DNA from: Cucumibacter marinus DSM 18995
GTDB taxonomy: Bacteria > Pseudomonadota > Alphaproteobacteria > Rhizobiales > Devosiaceae
DNA length: 64,000 nt
Assembly: GCF_000429865.1 (NCBI RefSeq)
Contig: NZ_KE386977.1
Location: forward strand, 1-64,000
Direction of reading: 5' to 3'
Made by a program: the position numbers and the translations under genes. The notes below the pieces were generated by a model. That model worked only from the letters and a program-made list of their open reading frames with translations, was not told the DNA's origin and did not search any database. This document shows, piece after piece, positions 51,513 through 60,096 of the stretch. Numbering within the stretch: position 1 is the first letter of the stretch; each line of letters opens with the position of its first letter.

Positions 51513-52754
51513 ATGCCCGATCTGCCTGTCAAAACCCTGCGTATCGGCTTTGTCGGTTCCGGCTTCATCGCCAAGTTTCACCTGCAATCCCTGATCGGGG
51601 TCCGCAATTGCGAGGTCACAGGCGTCTATTCGCGCTCTGCCGATAATCGCCAGAGTTTCGTCGACCTCGCCCATGATCTCGGCTTCGGGCCCTGCGAGAG
51701 CTTTGCAAGTCTCGAGGAGATGGTGCGTTCGGACACTGTCGATGCGGTCTGGATCCTGTCGCCGAACCACACCCGTCTCGGCATCATGCAGGTGATCCAT
51801 GACGAGGTGAAAGAGGGCCGCTCCAAGGTCTTCGCGGTTGCCTGCGAAAAGCCGCTCGCCCGCACGATCGGGGAAGCGCGCAAGATGGTCGAGCTCGCCA
51901 AGGATGCCGGGCTCAATCATGGCTATCTCGAAAACCAGGTGTTTGCGACACCGGTTATCCGCGGCAAGGAAATCATCTGGCGGCGCGCGGCCTCGACCAC
52001 CGGCCGGCCCTATCTGGCCCGCGCCGCGGAGGAGCATTCCGGCCCGCACGAAGCCTGGTTCTGGCAGGGCGACAAGCAGGGCGGCGGTGTTCTGTCGGAC
52101 ATGATGTGCCATTCGGTCGAAGTGGCCCGGCATCTGTTGACGGCACCCGATGCGGATCGGAACTCGCTGACCGTCAAACAGGTCAACGGCACGGTCGCCA
52201 ATCTCAAATGGACCCAACCGAAATATGCCGACAAGCTGCGCGATACCTATGGGCCCGAAGTCGATTATCGCAATCACCCATCGGAGGATTTCGCCCGCGC
52301 CGTGGTCTCGCTCGAAGACGAGAACGGCCAGACCGTGATGATCGAAGCGACGACCTCATGGGCCTATGTCGGGGCGGGGCTGCGCATTCAGCTCGAACTG
52401 CTGGGGCCGGAATACGCCATGGAGTTCAATTCGCTCAATACCGGGCTCAAGGTCTTCATGTCCCGCGAGGTGACGGGGTCGGAAGGCGAGGACCTGGTTG
52501 AAAAGCAGAACGCCGAACAGGGCCTTATGCCGGTGCTTGAGGATGAGGCCGGTGTCTATGGCTATACCGACGAAAACCGCCACATGGTCGAGTGCTTCCG
52601 CAAGGGCGAGACCCCGATCGAGACCTTCGATGATGGCCTTGCCGTCGTCGAGATGCTGATCGGGCTCTACTATTCCGCCGAGACCGGCAAGGTGGTGAAC
52701 TTCCCCGCGCCGGAACTGGAAGACTACGTCCCATTGGTCGCCCGCCCGCGATAG
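51513..52754 (+). CDS. Gfo/Idh/MocA family oxidoreductase
   Basis: This 413-residue NAD(P)-dependent dehydrogenase has the Rossmann motif GFVGSGFIAKFHLQSL at the N-terminus, the family E-K-P motif in CEKPLARTIG (~residues 111-120), and a C-terminal alpha/beta domain with GGGVLSDMMCHSVEVARHLL. Family members oxidise sugars or inositols. Its place 42 bp after the LacI gene suggests it handles the sugar imported by the ABC transporter, probably in the same transcript. AAGGAGAGG precedes the ATG. Confidence 0.9.
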   Translation: MPDLPVKTLRIGFVGSGFIAKFHLQSLIGVRNCEVTGVYSRSADNRQSFVDLAHDLGFGPCESFASLEEMVRSDTVDAVWILSPNHTRLGIMQVIHDEVKEGRSKVFAVACEKPLARTIGEARKMVELAKDAGLNHGYLENQVFATPVIRGKEIIWRRAASTTGRPYLARAAEEHSGPHEAWFWQGDKQGGGVLSDMMCHSVEVARHLLTAPDADRNSLTVKQVNGTVANLKWTQPKYADKLRDTYGPEVDYRNHPSEDFARAVVSLEDENGQTVMIEATTSWAYVGAGLRIQLELLGPEYAMEFNSLNTGLKVFMSREVTGSEGEDLVEKQNAEQGLMPVLEDEAGVYGYTDENRHMVECFRKGETPIETFDDGLAVVEMLIGLYYSAETGKVVNFPAPELEDYVPLVARPR

Positions 52755-52786
52755 GGGGCGATGGGCGCTCTTGCCCCCACCATCGT

Positions 52787-52807
52787 CGCCACCCGGTTTA
52801 TCCGGGT
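52787..52807 (+). terminator. Hairpin after the dehydrogenase gene
   Basis: CCACCCGG (52787-52794) and CCGGGTGG (52800-52807) pair around TTTAT, 32 bp after the stop. It lies between convergent transcripts and may serve both. Confidence 0.6.
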
Positions 52808-52877
52808 GGTCCGGACCGGGTCGCCCGACAAGCCGGGTGATGACGAATGAGTGTGGGGCAGGCCCCTTCAATCACTG

Positions 52878-53444
52878 TCACCCTTCGAACGCCGGTGCAG
52901 CGAGGCTGCGGGCATAGTCGCGGATGTCCGCCGGCCAGCCCGCGCTGCGTGCCTCGAAACCTGCCTTGTCCCGCGCATAAAGCGCCCGCGAGGCGTCTTC
53001 ATAGCCGGGCCGATCGCCGGCCATGAGCTGCATGAAGCGGTCCGCGGCAGCCTGGGCATTGCGGATGCGGTCGACATCGCCTGACTGTTTGCGCGCCGCA
53101 TCAACCAGCCGCCGCAACGTGCCGGATGCGCCACCGGGCTGGGTCGCCAGCCACTCCCAGTGTCGGGGCAACAGGGTTACCTCCTTGGCGACTACCCCGA
53201 GCTTGGGGCGGCCGCGCGACGGCTTGGTGGCAGGGGATGAGGGACGGGCAGGGGCATCGAAATAGCCGCCATCGTCCCGGGTGAGGTCAAGGAGTTGGAC
53301 CCGACCGTCGCTGTCCTCGAAGATCAGGATTTCGGCATCCGGGTCTTCGGCCTGGGCCGCGCGGACGGCCAGAACCACCTCGGAAATGGCGCCGCGGGCG
53401 AGCAAAACCTCGCCGGAAAAGGCCGTAAATCGCGGGTCGGACAT
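52878..53444 (-). CDS. DUF2239 family protein
   Basis: This 188-residue protein matches the DUF2239 layout: ILIFEDSDGRVQLLDL near residue 40-55, a Pro/Ser/Arg-rich linker (PSRGRPKLGVVAKEVTLLPR), then a helical block with HWEWLATQPGGASGTLRRLV. The GRPKLGVVAKEVTLLPRHWEW segment recalls ribbon-helix-helix proteins that act on growth or DNA; the function is unknown. It is transcribed from the twin-operator promoter just upstream. Confidence 0.83.
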   Translation of the reverse strand: MSDPRFTAFSGEVLLARGAISEVVLAVRAAQAEDPDAEILIFEDSDGRVQLLDLTRDDGGYFDAPARPSSPATKPSRGRPKLGVVAKEVTLLPRHWEWLATQPGGASGTLRRLVDAARKQSGDVDRIRNAQAAADRFMQLMAGDRPGYEDASRALYARDKAGFEARSAGWPADIRDYARSLAAPAFEG

Positions 53445-53463
53445 TTGTCGCTCCTCAGGGTGA

Positions 53464-53513
53464 AGAGCGCTATTTATACCCGGGTAAAAACAAAGTCAAT
53501 ATTACCCGGGTAA
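53464..53513 (-). promoter_or_regulatory. DUF2239 promoter with two TACCCGGGTA operators
   Basis: Two copies of TACCCGGGTA (53477-53486 and 53503-53512) lie 26 bp apart. On the minus strand a -35 TTGACT (53499-53494) and -10 TAAATA (53476-53471) are separated by 17 bp. One operator fills the spacer and abuts the -10; the other sits just upstream of the -35. A dimer pair on one DNA face would block polymerase. Confidence 0.75.
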
Positions 53514-53516
53514 AAA

Positions 53517-54284
53517 CTAGTGTTCACGCCCCGCGTTAAACGCGGCGATTGCAGCGGTGAAGCGTTCGGCCTCATTGGTACCCGGATCGAACCGGCCCGG
53601 CTCGGTTGTCACAAGGGTCAGGCTGCAGGCCAGCGATCCGTCAATCTCGGTGATCGCCCCGCTGATTGCGGCAAGGCCCGGCACCAGCGCGCCTTCGATA
53701 TGCGCCACCCGTGTTTCGCGGATCGGGGCCAGGATGGCTTCGCGCTCCGAAGCGCTTATCGCCTTGTCGGTCTTCTCCTGCGCGACGAGTTCGGCAGTCG
53801 CGCCTTCGGGCATCAGCGCAACGAACACCCGGCCGGTCGCTGAACGCAGAAGCGGCACGCTGGCCCCGATGCCGAGGCTTGAAACCACCGGCGTGCCCCC
53901 ATGGGCGAGCTTGATGATCACCGGTCCCCTATCGCCCCACACGGCCAGATGCCCGGTGGTCCCGAATTCGGCGGCCAGCTTTTCCAGCAGCACCCCGGCG
54001 CGCTCGACCAGCATGTCGCGGGCGATTGCCGCGACCCCCAGCCGGCGGGCCAGGGGGCCGAGATCATAGTGACCGGTCGCGGGGTTCTGGGACGCCAGCC
54101 CGATGCGCACAAGGCTCGCCATATAGCGATGCACCTTGGCCGCGGGCATGCCCGCCTCGGCAGCGATATCCTTGAGCGGTGCGGCACGGCCGAGCGTGCA
54201 CAGCGCCTCGAGAATGACCCCGCTCATATCGACTGATTGCACGCCCTTGGCGCGGGCGGGGGTGTCGTTGGCGGGGTCGGTCAT
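53517..54284 (-). CDS. IclR family transcriptional regulator
   Basis: This 255-residue regulator has an N-terminal winged helix (PLKDIAAEAGMPAAKVHRYM; VRIGLASQNPATGHYDLG) and a C-terminal IclR ligand-binding domain (GHLAVWGDRGPVIIKLAHGG). It is divergent from the gentisate pathway genes and probably controls them in response to an aromatic acid or pathway intermediate. I start at the ATG at 54284 (MTDPANDTP); the longer frame from 54434 overlaps the divergent gene's promoter. Confidence 0.87.
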   Translation of the reverse strand: MTDPANDTPARAKGVQSVDMSGVILEALCTLGRAAPLKDIAAEAGMPAAKVHRYMASLVRIGLASQNPATGHYDLGPLARRLGVAAIARDMLVERAGVLLEKLAAEFGTTGHLAVWGDRGPVIIKLAHGGTPVVSSLGIGASVPLLRSATGRVFVALMPEGATAELVAQEKTDKAISASEREAILAPIRETRVAHIEGALVPGLAAISGAITEIDGSLACSLTLVTTEPGRFDPGTNEAERFTAAIAAFNAGREH

Positions 54285-54306
54285 CACATTTCCCAAAATT
54301 ATGTAT

Positions 54307-54317
54307 TGCATGATGCA
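54307..54317. promoter_or_regulatory. Palindrome in the IclR-gentisate divergent region
   Basis: TGCATGATGCA is an 11-bp palindrome in the 70-bp AT-rich gap between the iclR-type gene and the dioxygenase gene. The location and symmetry fit an IclR binding site controlling both directions. Confidence 0.5.
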
Positions 54318-54354
54318 TATCATATAACGTAACACGGGGCCACAGGAGGAGCCG

Positions 54355-55368
54355 ATGACAACCGAGGATTTCAACAACTCGCTCGCCGCCGCGGATGTGT
54401 CGCCGCTGTGGAACGTGATGGCGAATCTGGTCACCGAGACCCCGCGGCCCGCGGCCCGGCCCCATCTCTGGCGCTATGCGGATATGCGGCCATTACTGGT
54501 GGCGGCAGGGGAGGCGATCACCGCTGAACAGGCCGAGCGCCGCGTGCTGATCCTCGAAAATCCCGGCATTCCCGGCGGCCACCGCACCACCGATTCGCTT
54601 TATGCCGGTTTGCAGCTCGTCCTGCCCGGCGAAGTCGCACCCGCCCATCGCCACACCCAGTCCGCCATGCGCTTCGTGTTCGAAAGCGAGGGGGCCTGGA
54701 CCGCGGTCGATGGCGACAAGGTCGTGATGCACCCCTTCGATCTGGTGCTGACCCCCAATTGGCGCTGGCACGAGCATGGCGGGGAAGGGGCGCCGGCCAT
54801 CTGGCTCGACGGGCTCGACATTCCGATCATCTCCCATTTCAGCGCCGGCTTCGCCGAGCGCGAGGGCAATGCGCCGGCGCCGGATAGTGTGCCGCCTGGC
54901 ATCTCGGCCGCACGTTGGGGATCGAACCTGAAACCGATCCACCCGGTCGGCGTCAAATCCGACCACCCGCTCTTTCATTATCCCTTTGCGCAATGGCGCC
55001 AGGCGCTGACGGCTCATGCCGGGGCATCAGACCCGGATACTCATTGCGGCCACGTCATGGAGTTCGTCAATCCGGTGACCGGCGGCGCGGTCATGTCGAC
55101 CCTTTCGGCTTTCGCCCATCACTTGCCCGCCGGCATGAAGACGCGGCCCTATCGGCAAAGCGCCGGGGCGGTGTTCACCCTTGTCGAAGGCAGTGCGACG
55201 CTCACCATCGATGGCACCGCCTATGCTCTCGAACCGCGCGATGTCATCGCCGTGCCGTCCTGGGCAGCGCTTGAAATCCATGCCGGAAGCGAACCGGCCG
55301 TCCTGTTTTCCTATTCCGACCGAACCTGCCACGAAAAGCTCGGCCTCTGGCGCGAGCAAAGAGACTGA
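54355..55368 (+). CDS. Gentisate 1,2-dioxygenase
   Basis: The enzyme opens the ring of gentisate (2,5-dihydroxybenzoate) to maleylpyruvate using Fe(II) and O2. The 337-residue product is a bicupin: the N-terminal metal site APAHRHTQSAMRFVFES (~residues 96-112), RWHEHGGE with a further His, and a degenerate second cupin near residue 260-300. Length and sequence match bacterial gentisate dioxygenases. The next gene's ATG overlaps its stop by one base. Confidence 0.9.
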   Translation: MTTEDFNNSLAAADVSPLWNVMANLVTETPRPAARPHLWRYADMRPLLVAAGEAITAEQAERRVLILENPGIPGGHRTTDSLYAGLQLVLPGEVAPAHRHTQSAMRFVFESEGAWTAVDGDKVVMHPFDLVLTPNWRWHEHGGEGAPAIWLDGLDIPIISHFSAGFAEREGNAPAPDSVPPGISAARWGSNLKPIHPVGVKSDHPLFHYPFAQWRQALTAHAGASDPDTHCGHVMEFVNPVTGGAVMSTLSAFAHHLPAGMKTRPYRQSAGAVFTLVEGSATLTIDGTAYALEPRDVIAVPSWAALEIHAGSEPAVLFSYSDRTCHEKLGLWREQRD

Positions 55369-56075
55369 TGATGCCCATCTTCCCCGTCACCGCCCCGACC
55401 TTTCTCAAAACCACGACCGGAGAAGATTTCCCGGTCGCCCGGGTCTTCTGCGTCGGGCGCAATTATGCCGCCCATGCCCGCGAAATGGGTCACGATCCCG
55501 ACCGCGAGCCACCCTTCTTCTTCACCAAGTGGGCGGAGACGGTGATCAATGCCGATCCTTCGGATGAGGCGGTGATCGCCTATCCGTCCGAGACTGGGAA
55601 CTATCATCACGAGGCCGAATTGGTCGTTGCCATCGGCAAGCCGGGCTTCCGCATCCCGGTCGATGAGGCGGCGGGGTATGTCTATGGGCTTGCGACGGGA
55701 CTCGATATGACCCGGCGGGACCTGCAGGCTCAGGCCCGCGAAAAGGGCCGGCCCTGGGATACCGGCAAGAATGTCGAACAGTCCTGCCCCACCGGCCGGC
55801 TGATGCCGATTGGCGAGAACGGGCTGATCGAAAGCGGTGAAATCAAGCTGACCGTCAATGGCGAAACGCGCCAGCAGGCCGATCTTGATGAGCTCATCTG
55901 GTCTGTGCCCGAGGTGATCGCCGATCTCTCCCGCTTCTATCATCTGCGGCCCGGCGATCTCATCTATACCGGCACGCCCGCCGGCGTGGGACCCGTTCAG
56001 CCCGGAGACACCGTTTTTGTAACAATTGCAGGCCTGCCTTCGCTTGCGGTAGCCATTGGTGACCACACCCGATAA
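55368..56075 (+). CDS. Fumarylpyruvate hydrolase (FAH family)
   Basis: This 235-residue enzyme is of the fumarylacetoacetate hydrolase family: VFCVGRNYAAHAREMG near the N-terminus, then HHEAELVVAIGK with the metal-binding Glu residues, YGLATGLDMTRRDLQ, and GDLIYTGTPAGVGPVQPGD. In the gentisate pathway it cleaves fumarylpyruvate to fumarate and pyruvate. It lies between the dioxygenase and the isomerase genes, completing the route to central metabolism. Confidence 0.9.
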   Translation: MMPIFPVTAPTFLKTTTGEDFPVARVFCVGRNYAAHAREMGHDPDREPPFFFTKWAETVINADPSDEAVIAYPSETGNYHHEAELVVAIGKPGFRIPVDEAAGYVYGLATGLDMTRRDLQAQAREKGRPWDTGKNVEQSCPTGRLMPIGENGLIESGEIKLTVNGETRQQADLDELIWSVPEVIADLSRFYHLRPGDLIYTGTPAGVGPVQPGDTVFVTIAGLPSLAVAIGDHTR

Positions 56076-56093
56076 TCGCGAAGGGCAGAAACC

Positions 56094-56750
56094 GTGCTGA
56101 GCCTGAAAGACGCCGTCTTTTACAACTATTTCCGCTCATCCGCCGCCTACCGGATGCGCATCGTCATGGCGCTCAAGGGGCTGACCCCCCGTGAGACGGT
56201 CGATGTCGATCTGCGCAACGGGGCGCAACGCGGCGAGGACTATCTCAAGATCGCGCCGTCGGGTCTCGTGCCGTCCCTCGATTTCGGCGATCACCCGCAT
56301 GGCCAGTCGCTGGCCCTGATCGAATGGATCGACGCCACCTATCCCGAGCCCCGCATCATCCCGGCCGATCCCCATGACGCGCTGGCGGCCCGCGAGATCG
56401 CCTTCTCGATCGCCTGCGACATTCATCCTGTCGACAATCTGAGGGTCCTCAACCGGCTCACCGAACAGTTCGGGGCCGACAACGATGCCCGTACGGCCTG
56501 GTATCATCACTGGCTGAAACTCGGTTTCGATGCCGTCGAGACCCTTTTGAAGCGGCAAAAGGATCATGGCGGCGAAGGACCTTTTGCCCTCGGTGATACG
56601 GTCAGCATCGCCGATGTCTGCCTGATCCCGCAGGTCTACAACGCCGAACGCTTCAATTTCGATCTGACGCCCTATCCGTTGATCAGGGCGGTCAATGACC
56701 ATTGTCTCGGCCTGCCGGCCTTCTCGGACACATCGCCCGACGCCGGCTGA
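56094..56750 (+). CDS. Maleylpyruvate/maleylacetoacetate isomerase (zeta-class GST)
   Basis: This 218-residue glutathione S-transferase has the zeta-class N-terminus NYFRSSAAYRMRIVMALKGL, where SSAAYR occupies the place of the SSCSWR active-site motif, and a helical C-terminal domain. It would isomerise maleylpyruvate to fumarylpyruvate with glutathione. The start is GTG 56094. Together with the two genes before it, it makes a complete gentisate lower pathway. Confidence 0.88.
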   Translation: MLSLKDAVFYNYFRSSAAYRMRIVMALKGLTPRETVDVDLRNGAQRGEDYLKIAPSGLVPSLDFGDHPHGQSLALIEWIDATYPEPRIIPADPHDALAAREIAFSIACDIHPVDNLRVLNRLTEQFGADNDARTAWYHHWLKLGFDAVETLLKRQKDHGGEGPFALGDTVSIADVCLIPQVYNAERFNFDLTPYPLIRAVNDHCLGLPAFSDTSPDAG

Positions 56751-56777
56751 CCGGACACAACAGGGAGGAAATACACC

Positions 56778-57821
56778 ATGAAGACCATGAAACGCCTGAT
56801 CCTCGGCGCGACCGCGCTTGCGGGCCTGATGGCCGCAACGACAGCCGGTCACGCCCAGGAAATCACACTCAAGATCAGCCAGTATCTGCCTGCCGTTCAC
56901 GGCTTCCAGGCCGACTTTCTCGAACCCTGGGCCGCCGAGCTCGAAGAGCGCAGCGAAGGCCGGGTCGCGGTCGAGATCTTCGACGCCTCGTCCGCCTTCG
57001 GCAAGGTCGAGCGTCAGGCCGACCAGGTCCGCGCCGGGGTGATGGACATCGCCATCGGCCTCAACGGCATTCCGCGCGACCGTTACCCGTCTGCCGCCAT
57101 CATCGAAATGCCATTCCTTGTCGACCATGCCGACAGCGGCAGCCGTACCCTGTGGCAGCTCTACAAGGAAGGTGCGCTCGGCTCCGATTATGAAGGCTTC
57201 AAGGTGCTGGCGCTGTTCACCCATCATGGCGGGCTGTTCCACACCGTCGACAAGCCGGTGCGCGATCTCGGCGATCTGCAGGGGCTGCGCATGCGCACAC
57301 CGAGCCCGGCGGTCTCCGCCATGCTCGAATATCTCGGCGCCTCGCCGGTCGGCATGCCCCCGGCAAATATCTATGAGAACCTCGAAAAGGGTGTCCTCGA
57401 CGGCGTGGTCACCACCTGGGATCTGGTCGGCGCCATCAAGGCCAACGAAGTCCTCAAATACCACACCGATGCCGGGGCCTATGTTGCCGGGTTCCATGTC
57501 CTGATGAACCAGGCCAAATACGATTCCCTGCCCGACGATATCAAGGCGATCATCGACGACATGTCGGGCGACAATCTCGTCGCCAAGTTCGGCGACTGGT
57601 GGGACAAGTGGGAAGCACGTGGCTATGAGGACGCGGTTGCCCGCGGCAATGAGATCATCGAGATCGATGATGAAACCCGCGCCGCCTGGGAAGAGGCACT
57701 GCAGCCCATGATCGAGGCCTATCTCGACTCAATGGCCGAGCAGGGCGTTGAAAACCCGCCCGCGCTTTATGCCCGCGCCAAGGAACTGGTGGCGCAGTAT
57801 GACGCCGAACGCGAAGAATAG
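56778..57821 (+). CDS. TRAP transporter solute-binding protein (DctP family)
   Basis: This 347-residue periplasmic protein begins with a Sec signal (residues 1-~27, ending GHAQ) and has the DctP layout, including LRMRTPSPAVSAMLEYLGAS with the conserved Arg that binds a carboxylate and GVLDGVVTTWDLVG. It captures an organic acid for the DctQ/M permease next to it. Being in the gentisate operon, gentisate or a related aromatic acid is the likely ligand. GGGAGGAA precedes the ATG. Confidence 0.9.
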   Translation: MKTMKRLILGATALAGLMAATTAGHAQEITLKISQYLPAVHGFQADFLEPWAAELEERSEGRVAVEIFDASSAFGKVERQADQVRAGVMDIAIGLNGIPRDRYPSAAIIEMPFLVDHADSGSRTLWQLYKEGALGSDYEGFKVLALFTHHGGLFHTVDKPVRDLGDLQGLRMRTPSPAVSAMLEYLGASPVGMPPANIYENLEKGVLDGVVTTWDLVGAIKANEVLKYHTDAGAYVAGFHVLMNQAKYDSLPDDIKAIIDDMSGDNLVAKFGDWWDKWEARGYEDAVARGNEIIEIDDETRAAWEEALQPMIEAYLDSMAEQGVENPPALYARAKELVAQYDAEREE

Positions 57822-57827
57822 GCGCTG

Positions 57828-58370
57828 ATGACGCCTGCTTCCGCCAATGATCATGACGCATCGCCGCTGCGCGCAGCGGTGCGTCGGTTTGCCCGCTGGG
57901 TCAACCGGCTCACAGAGGCGCTGGCGCTGTTGGGGATCACCGCCCTGGTCGGCGCCATTGTGGTCGTCGTGCTCGATATCGTCTTGCGGCGGCTGGGCGG
58001 GCGTTCCTTCATCGGCACCGTCGATCTGACGCAGCTTTGCCTTGTCGCGGCCGCTTCCTGGTCGATCCCCTACGCCTTCTCGCGCGGGGCCCATGTGACC
58101 GTCGACCTGATCTCCGGCTGGTTGCCTCGTGGTATGCCGCAGGTACTCGATGCTATTGCGCTGGTGACGGGCGCCGCCCTCCTTGCCTTCCTTTTCTATC
58201 TTTCCTGGGGCCGCGCCATGGAACAGCTCGCCTATGGCGACGTCTCCCAGGATCTTGCCATCCCGATGATCTGGTACTGGGTGTTTCTGCTCAGCGGATT
58301 GGCTGTTTCCGTGCTCGCCGCGCTGACCGTGGCTTTCGAACACGCCACGGGTCTGAGGCACGAACCATGA
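57828..58370 (+). CDS. TRAP transporter small permease (DctQ family)
   Basis: This 180-residue protein has four membrane helices, including ALALLGITALVGAIVVVVLD and VFLLSGLAVSVLAALTVAF, as in DctQ proteins. It scaffolds the large permease. It starts 6 bp after the binding-protein gene and ends 10 bp before DctM. The N-terminal ~25 residues are cytoplasmic and polar. Confidence 0.87.
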   Translation: MTPASANDHDASPLRAAVRRFARWVNRLTEALALLGITALVGAIVVVVLDIVLRRLGGRSFIGTVDLTQLCLVAAASWSIPYAFSRGAHVTVDLISGWLPRGMPQVLDAIALVTGAALLAFLFYLSWGRAMEQLAYGDVSQDLAIPMIWYWVFLLSGLAVSVLAALTVAFEHATGLRHEP

Positions 58371-58380
58371 GCCACCCATC

Positions 58381-59691
58381 ATGAGTCTTGAATGGGCCGG
58401 GGTTGCCGGCTTCCTCGTCACACTGGTGCTGGCGCTGTTGCGCGTGCCGGTTGCCCTCGCCATGGCGCTGGTTGGCACTGTGGGAACATTGCTGATCATG
58501 GACTGGACCTCGGCAACCTATGTCATGGCCAGCCTGCCCTTCGAGGCGATCTATCCCTATTCGCTGTCGGTGGTGCCGCTCTTCATCTTCATGGGCGTCT
58601 TCGCCGCCCATTCCGGCCTGTCGGGCAATCTCTATCGCGGCATTGTCGCCTTTGCCGGGCATCGGCCAGGCGGGCTGGCTGTCGCCACCGTCGGCGCCTG
58701 CGCCGTGTTCGGCGCGATTTCGGGCTCATCGCTGGCAACGGCCGCTACCATGGGCCGGGTCTCCCTGCCCGAAATGCAGTCGCGCGGCTATGCCCCGAGC
58801 CTTGCCGGCGCGTCGGTCGCGGCCGGGGGCACGCTCGGTGTGCTGATCCCGCCCTCGATCATGCTGGTCATCTACGGGCTGATGACCGAGCAATCGATCG
58901 GCGCCCTGTTCGCCGGGGCCATGCTGCCCGGCCTTTTGGCGACGGCCCTTTATGTGCTCGCTATCGTCATCCAGGTGGTGCGCAAGCCCGACCTTGCCCC
59001 GCCTTCCGACCGGGTGCCCTGGCGCGAGCGGCTGGTCGCGCTCGGCGGCATGTGGGACGCCGCATTGCTGATCATTCTGGTGATTGGCGGCATCTATGCC
59101 GGCATCTTCTCGCCCACCGAGGCGGCGGCGGTCGGGGCAGGGGCCTCGATCCTGTTCACGGCCCTGCGCGGCAAGCTGAGCTTCAAGGTACTGCGCTCGG
59201 GCATGACCGAAACCGCCTCGATGACCGGAATGATCTTCCTCATCCTGATCGGCGCGGCGCTGTTCAATTTCTTCATCGAGGCCAGCGGTCTGACCCAGGC
59301 GCTCGTCGCCATGATTACCGAGGCGAACCTGTCGCCCCTGATGGTGATCGTGGTCTTGCTGATTTTCTATCTGGTGCTGGGTTGCTTCATGGACAGCCTG
59401 TCGATGATCCTTTTGACGGTGACCCCCGCCTTCGGCATCGTCACCGGGCTGGGCTATGATCCGATCTGGTTCGGCGTGCTGCTGGTCTCGGTTGCTGAAA
59501 TCGGACTGATCACCCCGCCCATCGGCATGAATCTGTTCGTCATCCAGGGCGTATCGAAGGGGCTGACATTGGGCACGATTTCGCGCGGCATCCTGCCCTT
59601 CATGGCCGCCGATATCGTGCGCATCGTCATCCTCGTCGCCGCCCCGGCGCTGGTGCTGTGGCTGCCCGGCGTGCTCGGCCTCGGGCAATAG
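58381..59691 (+). CDS. TRAP transporter large permease (DctM family)
   Basis: This 436-residue membrane protein has the 11-12 helix DctM layout with ISGSSLATAATMGRVSLPEM and AGGTLGVLIPPSIMLVIYG, the conserved re-entrant segments, and LGCFMDSLSMILLTVTPAF plus LITPPIGMNLFVIQG in the second half. It carries the Na+-coupled transport step. It closes the gentisate-TRAP operon. Confidence 0.92.
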   Translation: MSLEWAGVAGFLVTLVLALLRVPVALAMALVGTVGTLLIMDWTSATYVMASLPFEAIYPYSLSVVPLFIFMGVFAAHSGLSGNLYRGIVAFAGHRPGGLAVATVGACAVFGAISGSSLATAATMGRVSLPEMQSRGYAPSLAGASVAAGGTLGVLIPPSIMLVIYGLMTEQSIGALFAGAMLPGLLATALYVLAIVIQVVRKPDLAPPSDRVPWRERLVALGGMWDAALLIILVIGGIYAGIFSPTEAAAVGAGASILFTALRGKLSFKVLRSGMTETASMTGMIFLILIGAALFNFFIEASGLTQALVAMITEANLSPLMVIVVLLIFYLVLGCFMDSLSMILLTVTPAFGIVTGLGYDPIWFGVLLVSVAEIGLITPPIGMNLFVIQGVSKGLTLGTISRGILPFMAADIVRIVILVAAPALVLWLPGVLGLGQ

Positions 59692-59744
59692 GACACCGAT
59701 AAAGCCCTTGTGCCGATTGCCGAATCCCCGCTTATTGGCGGGCG

Positions 59745-59932
59745 ATGGTTCCCGCTTGTCCGAAAAGGGCTGCGGGATGAAAAGGGAACACGGTGAGGCG
59801 TACCCAAAAGGGACCGAAACCGTGGCTGCCCCCGCAACTGTGAGCGGAGAGCCAACCCCGTTTTGACCACTGGCCGAAAGGCCGGGAAGGTCGGGCAAGG
59901 CGACGACCCGCAAGCCAGGAGACCTGCCATCG
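59745..59932 (+). ncRNA. Cobalamin riboswitch
   Basis: The leader has the hallmarks of the adenosylcobalamin aptamer: a 5' GGTTCCC stem region, GGCTGCCCCCGCAACTGTGAGC with the conserved core, CCACTGGCCGAAAGGCCGGGAAGG (CACTG and GGGAAGG elements), and the B12 box AGCCAGGAGACCTGCC at 59913-59928. When it binds cobalamin it should shut off the importer genes downstream. I see no clear terminator, so control is probably at translation initiation. Confidence 0.93.
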
Positions 59933-59973
59933 CATTTCAACTCAACCGGCCGGGGTGTGCCGAGGAGACGACG

Positions 59974-60096
59974 ATGGCATTGATCCATTTCGGGTCACAT
60001 ACGACCGACATCGCTGTTCCATGCCTGTCCCGCCAAACGGGGGACGGACGCCATGGATATGGCCCTTTCGGCAGGCACAGCGCAGACCGGACTTGA
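59974..60096 (+). CDS. Small leader ORF between riboswitch and importer
   Basis: ATG 59974 has a strong ribosome site (GAGGAGACGACG) and reads MALIHFGSHTTDIAVPCLSR, 40 codons in all, ending inside the ATPase gene (44-bp overlap). The ATPase ATG at 60053 has a weaker site of its own. It could be a translated leader that couples riboswitch control to the ATPase gene. No family recognised. Confidence 0.4.
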   Translation: MALIHFGSHTTDIAVPCLSRQTGDGRHGYGPFGRHSADRT

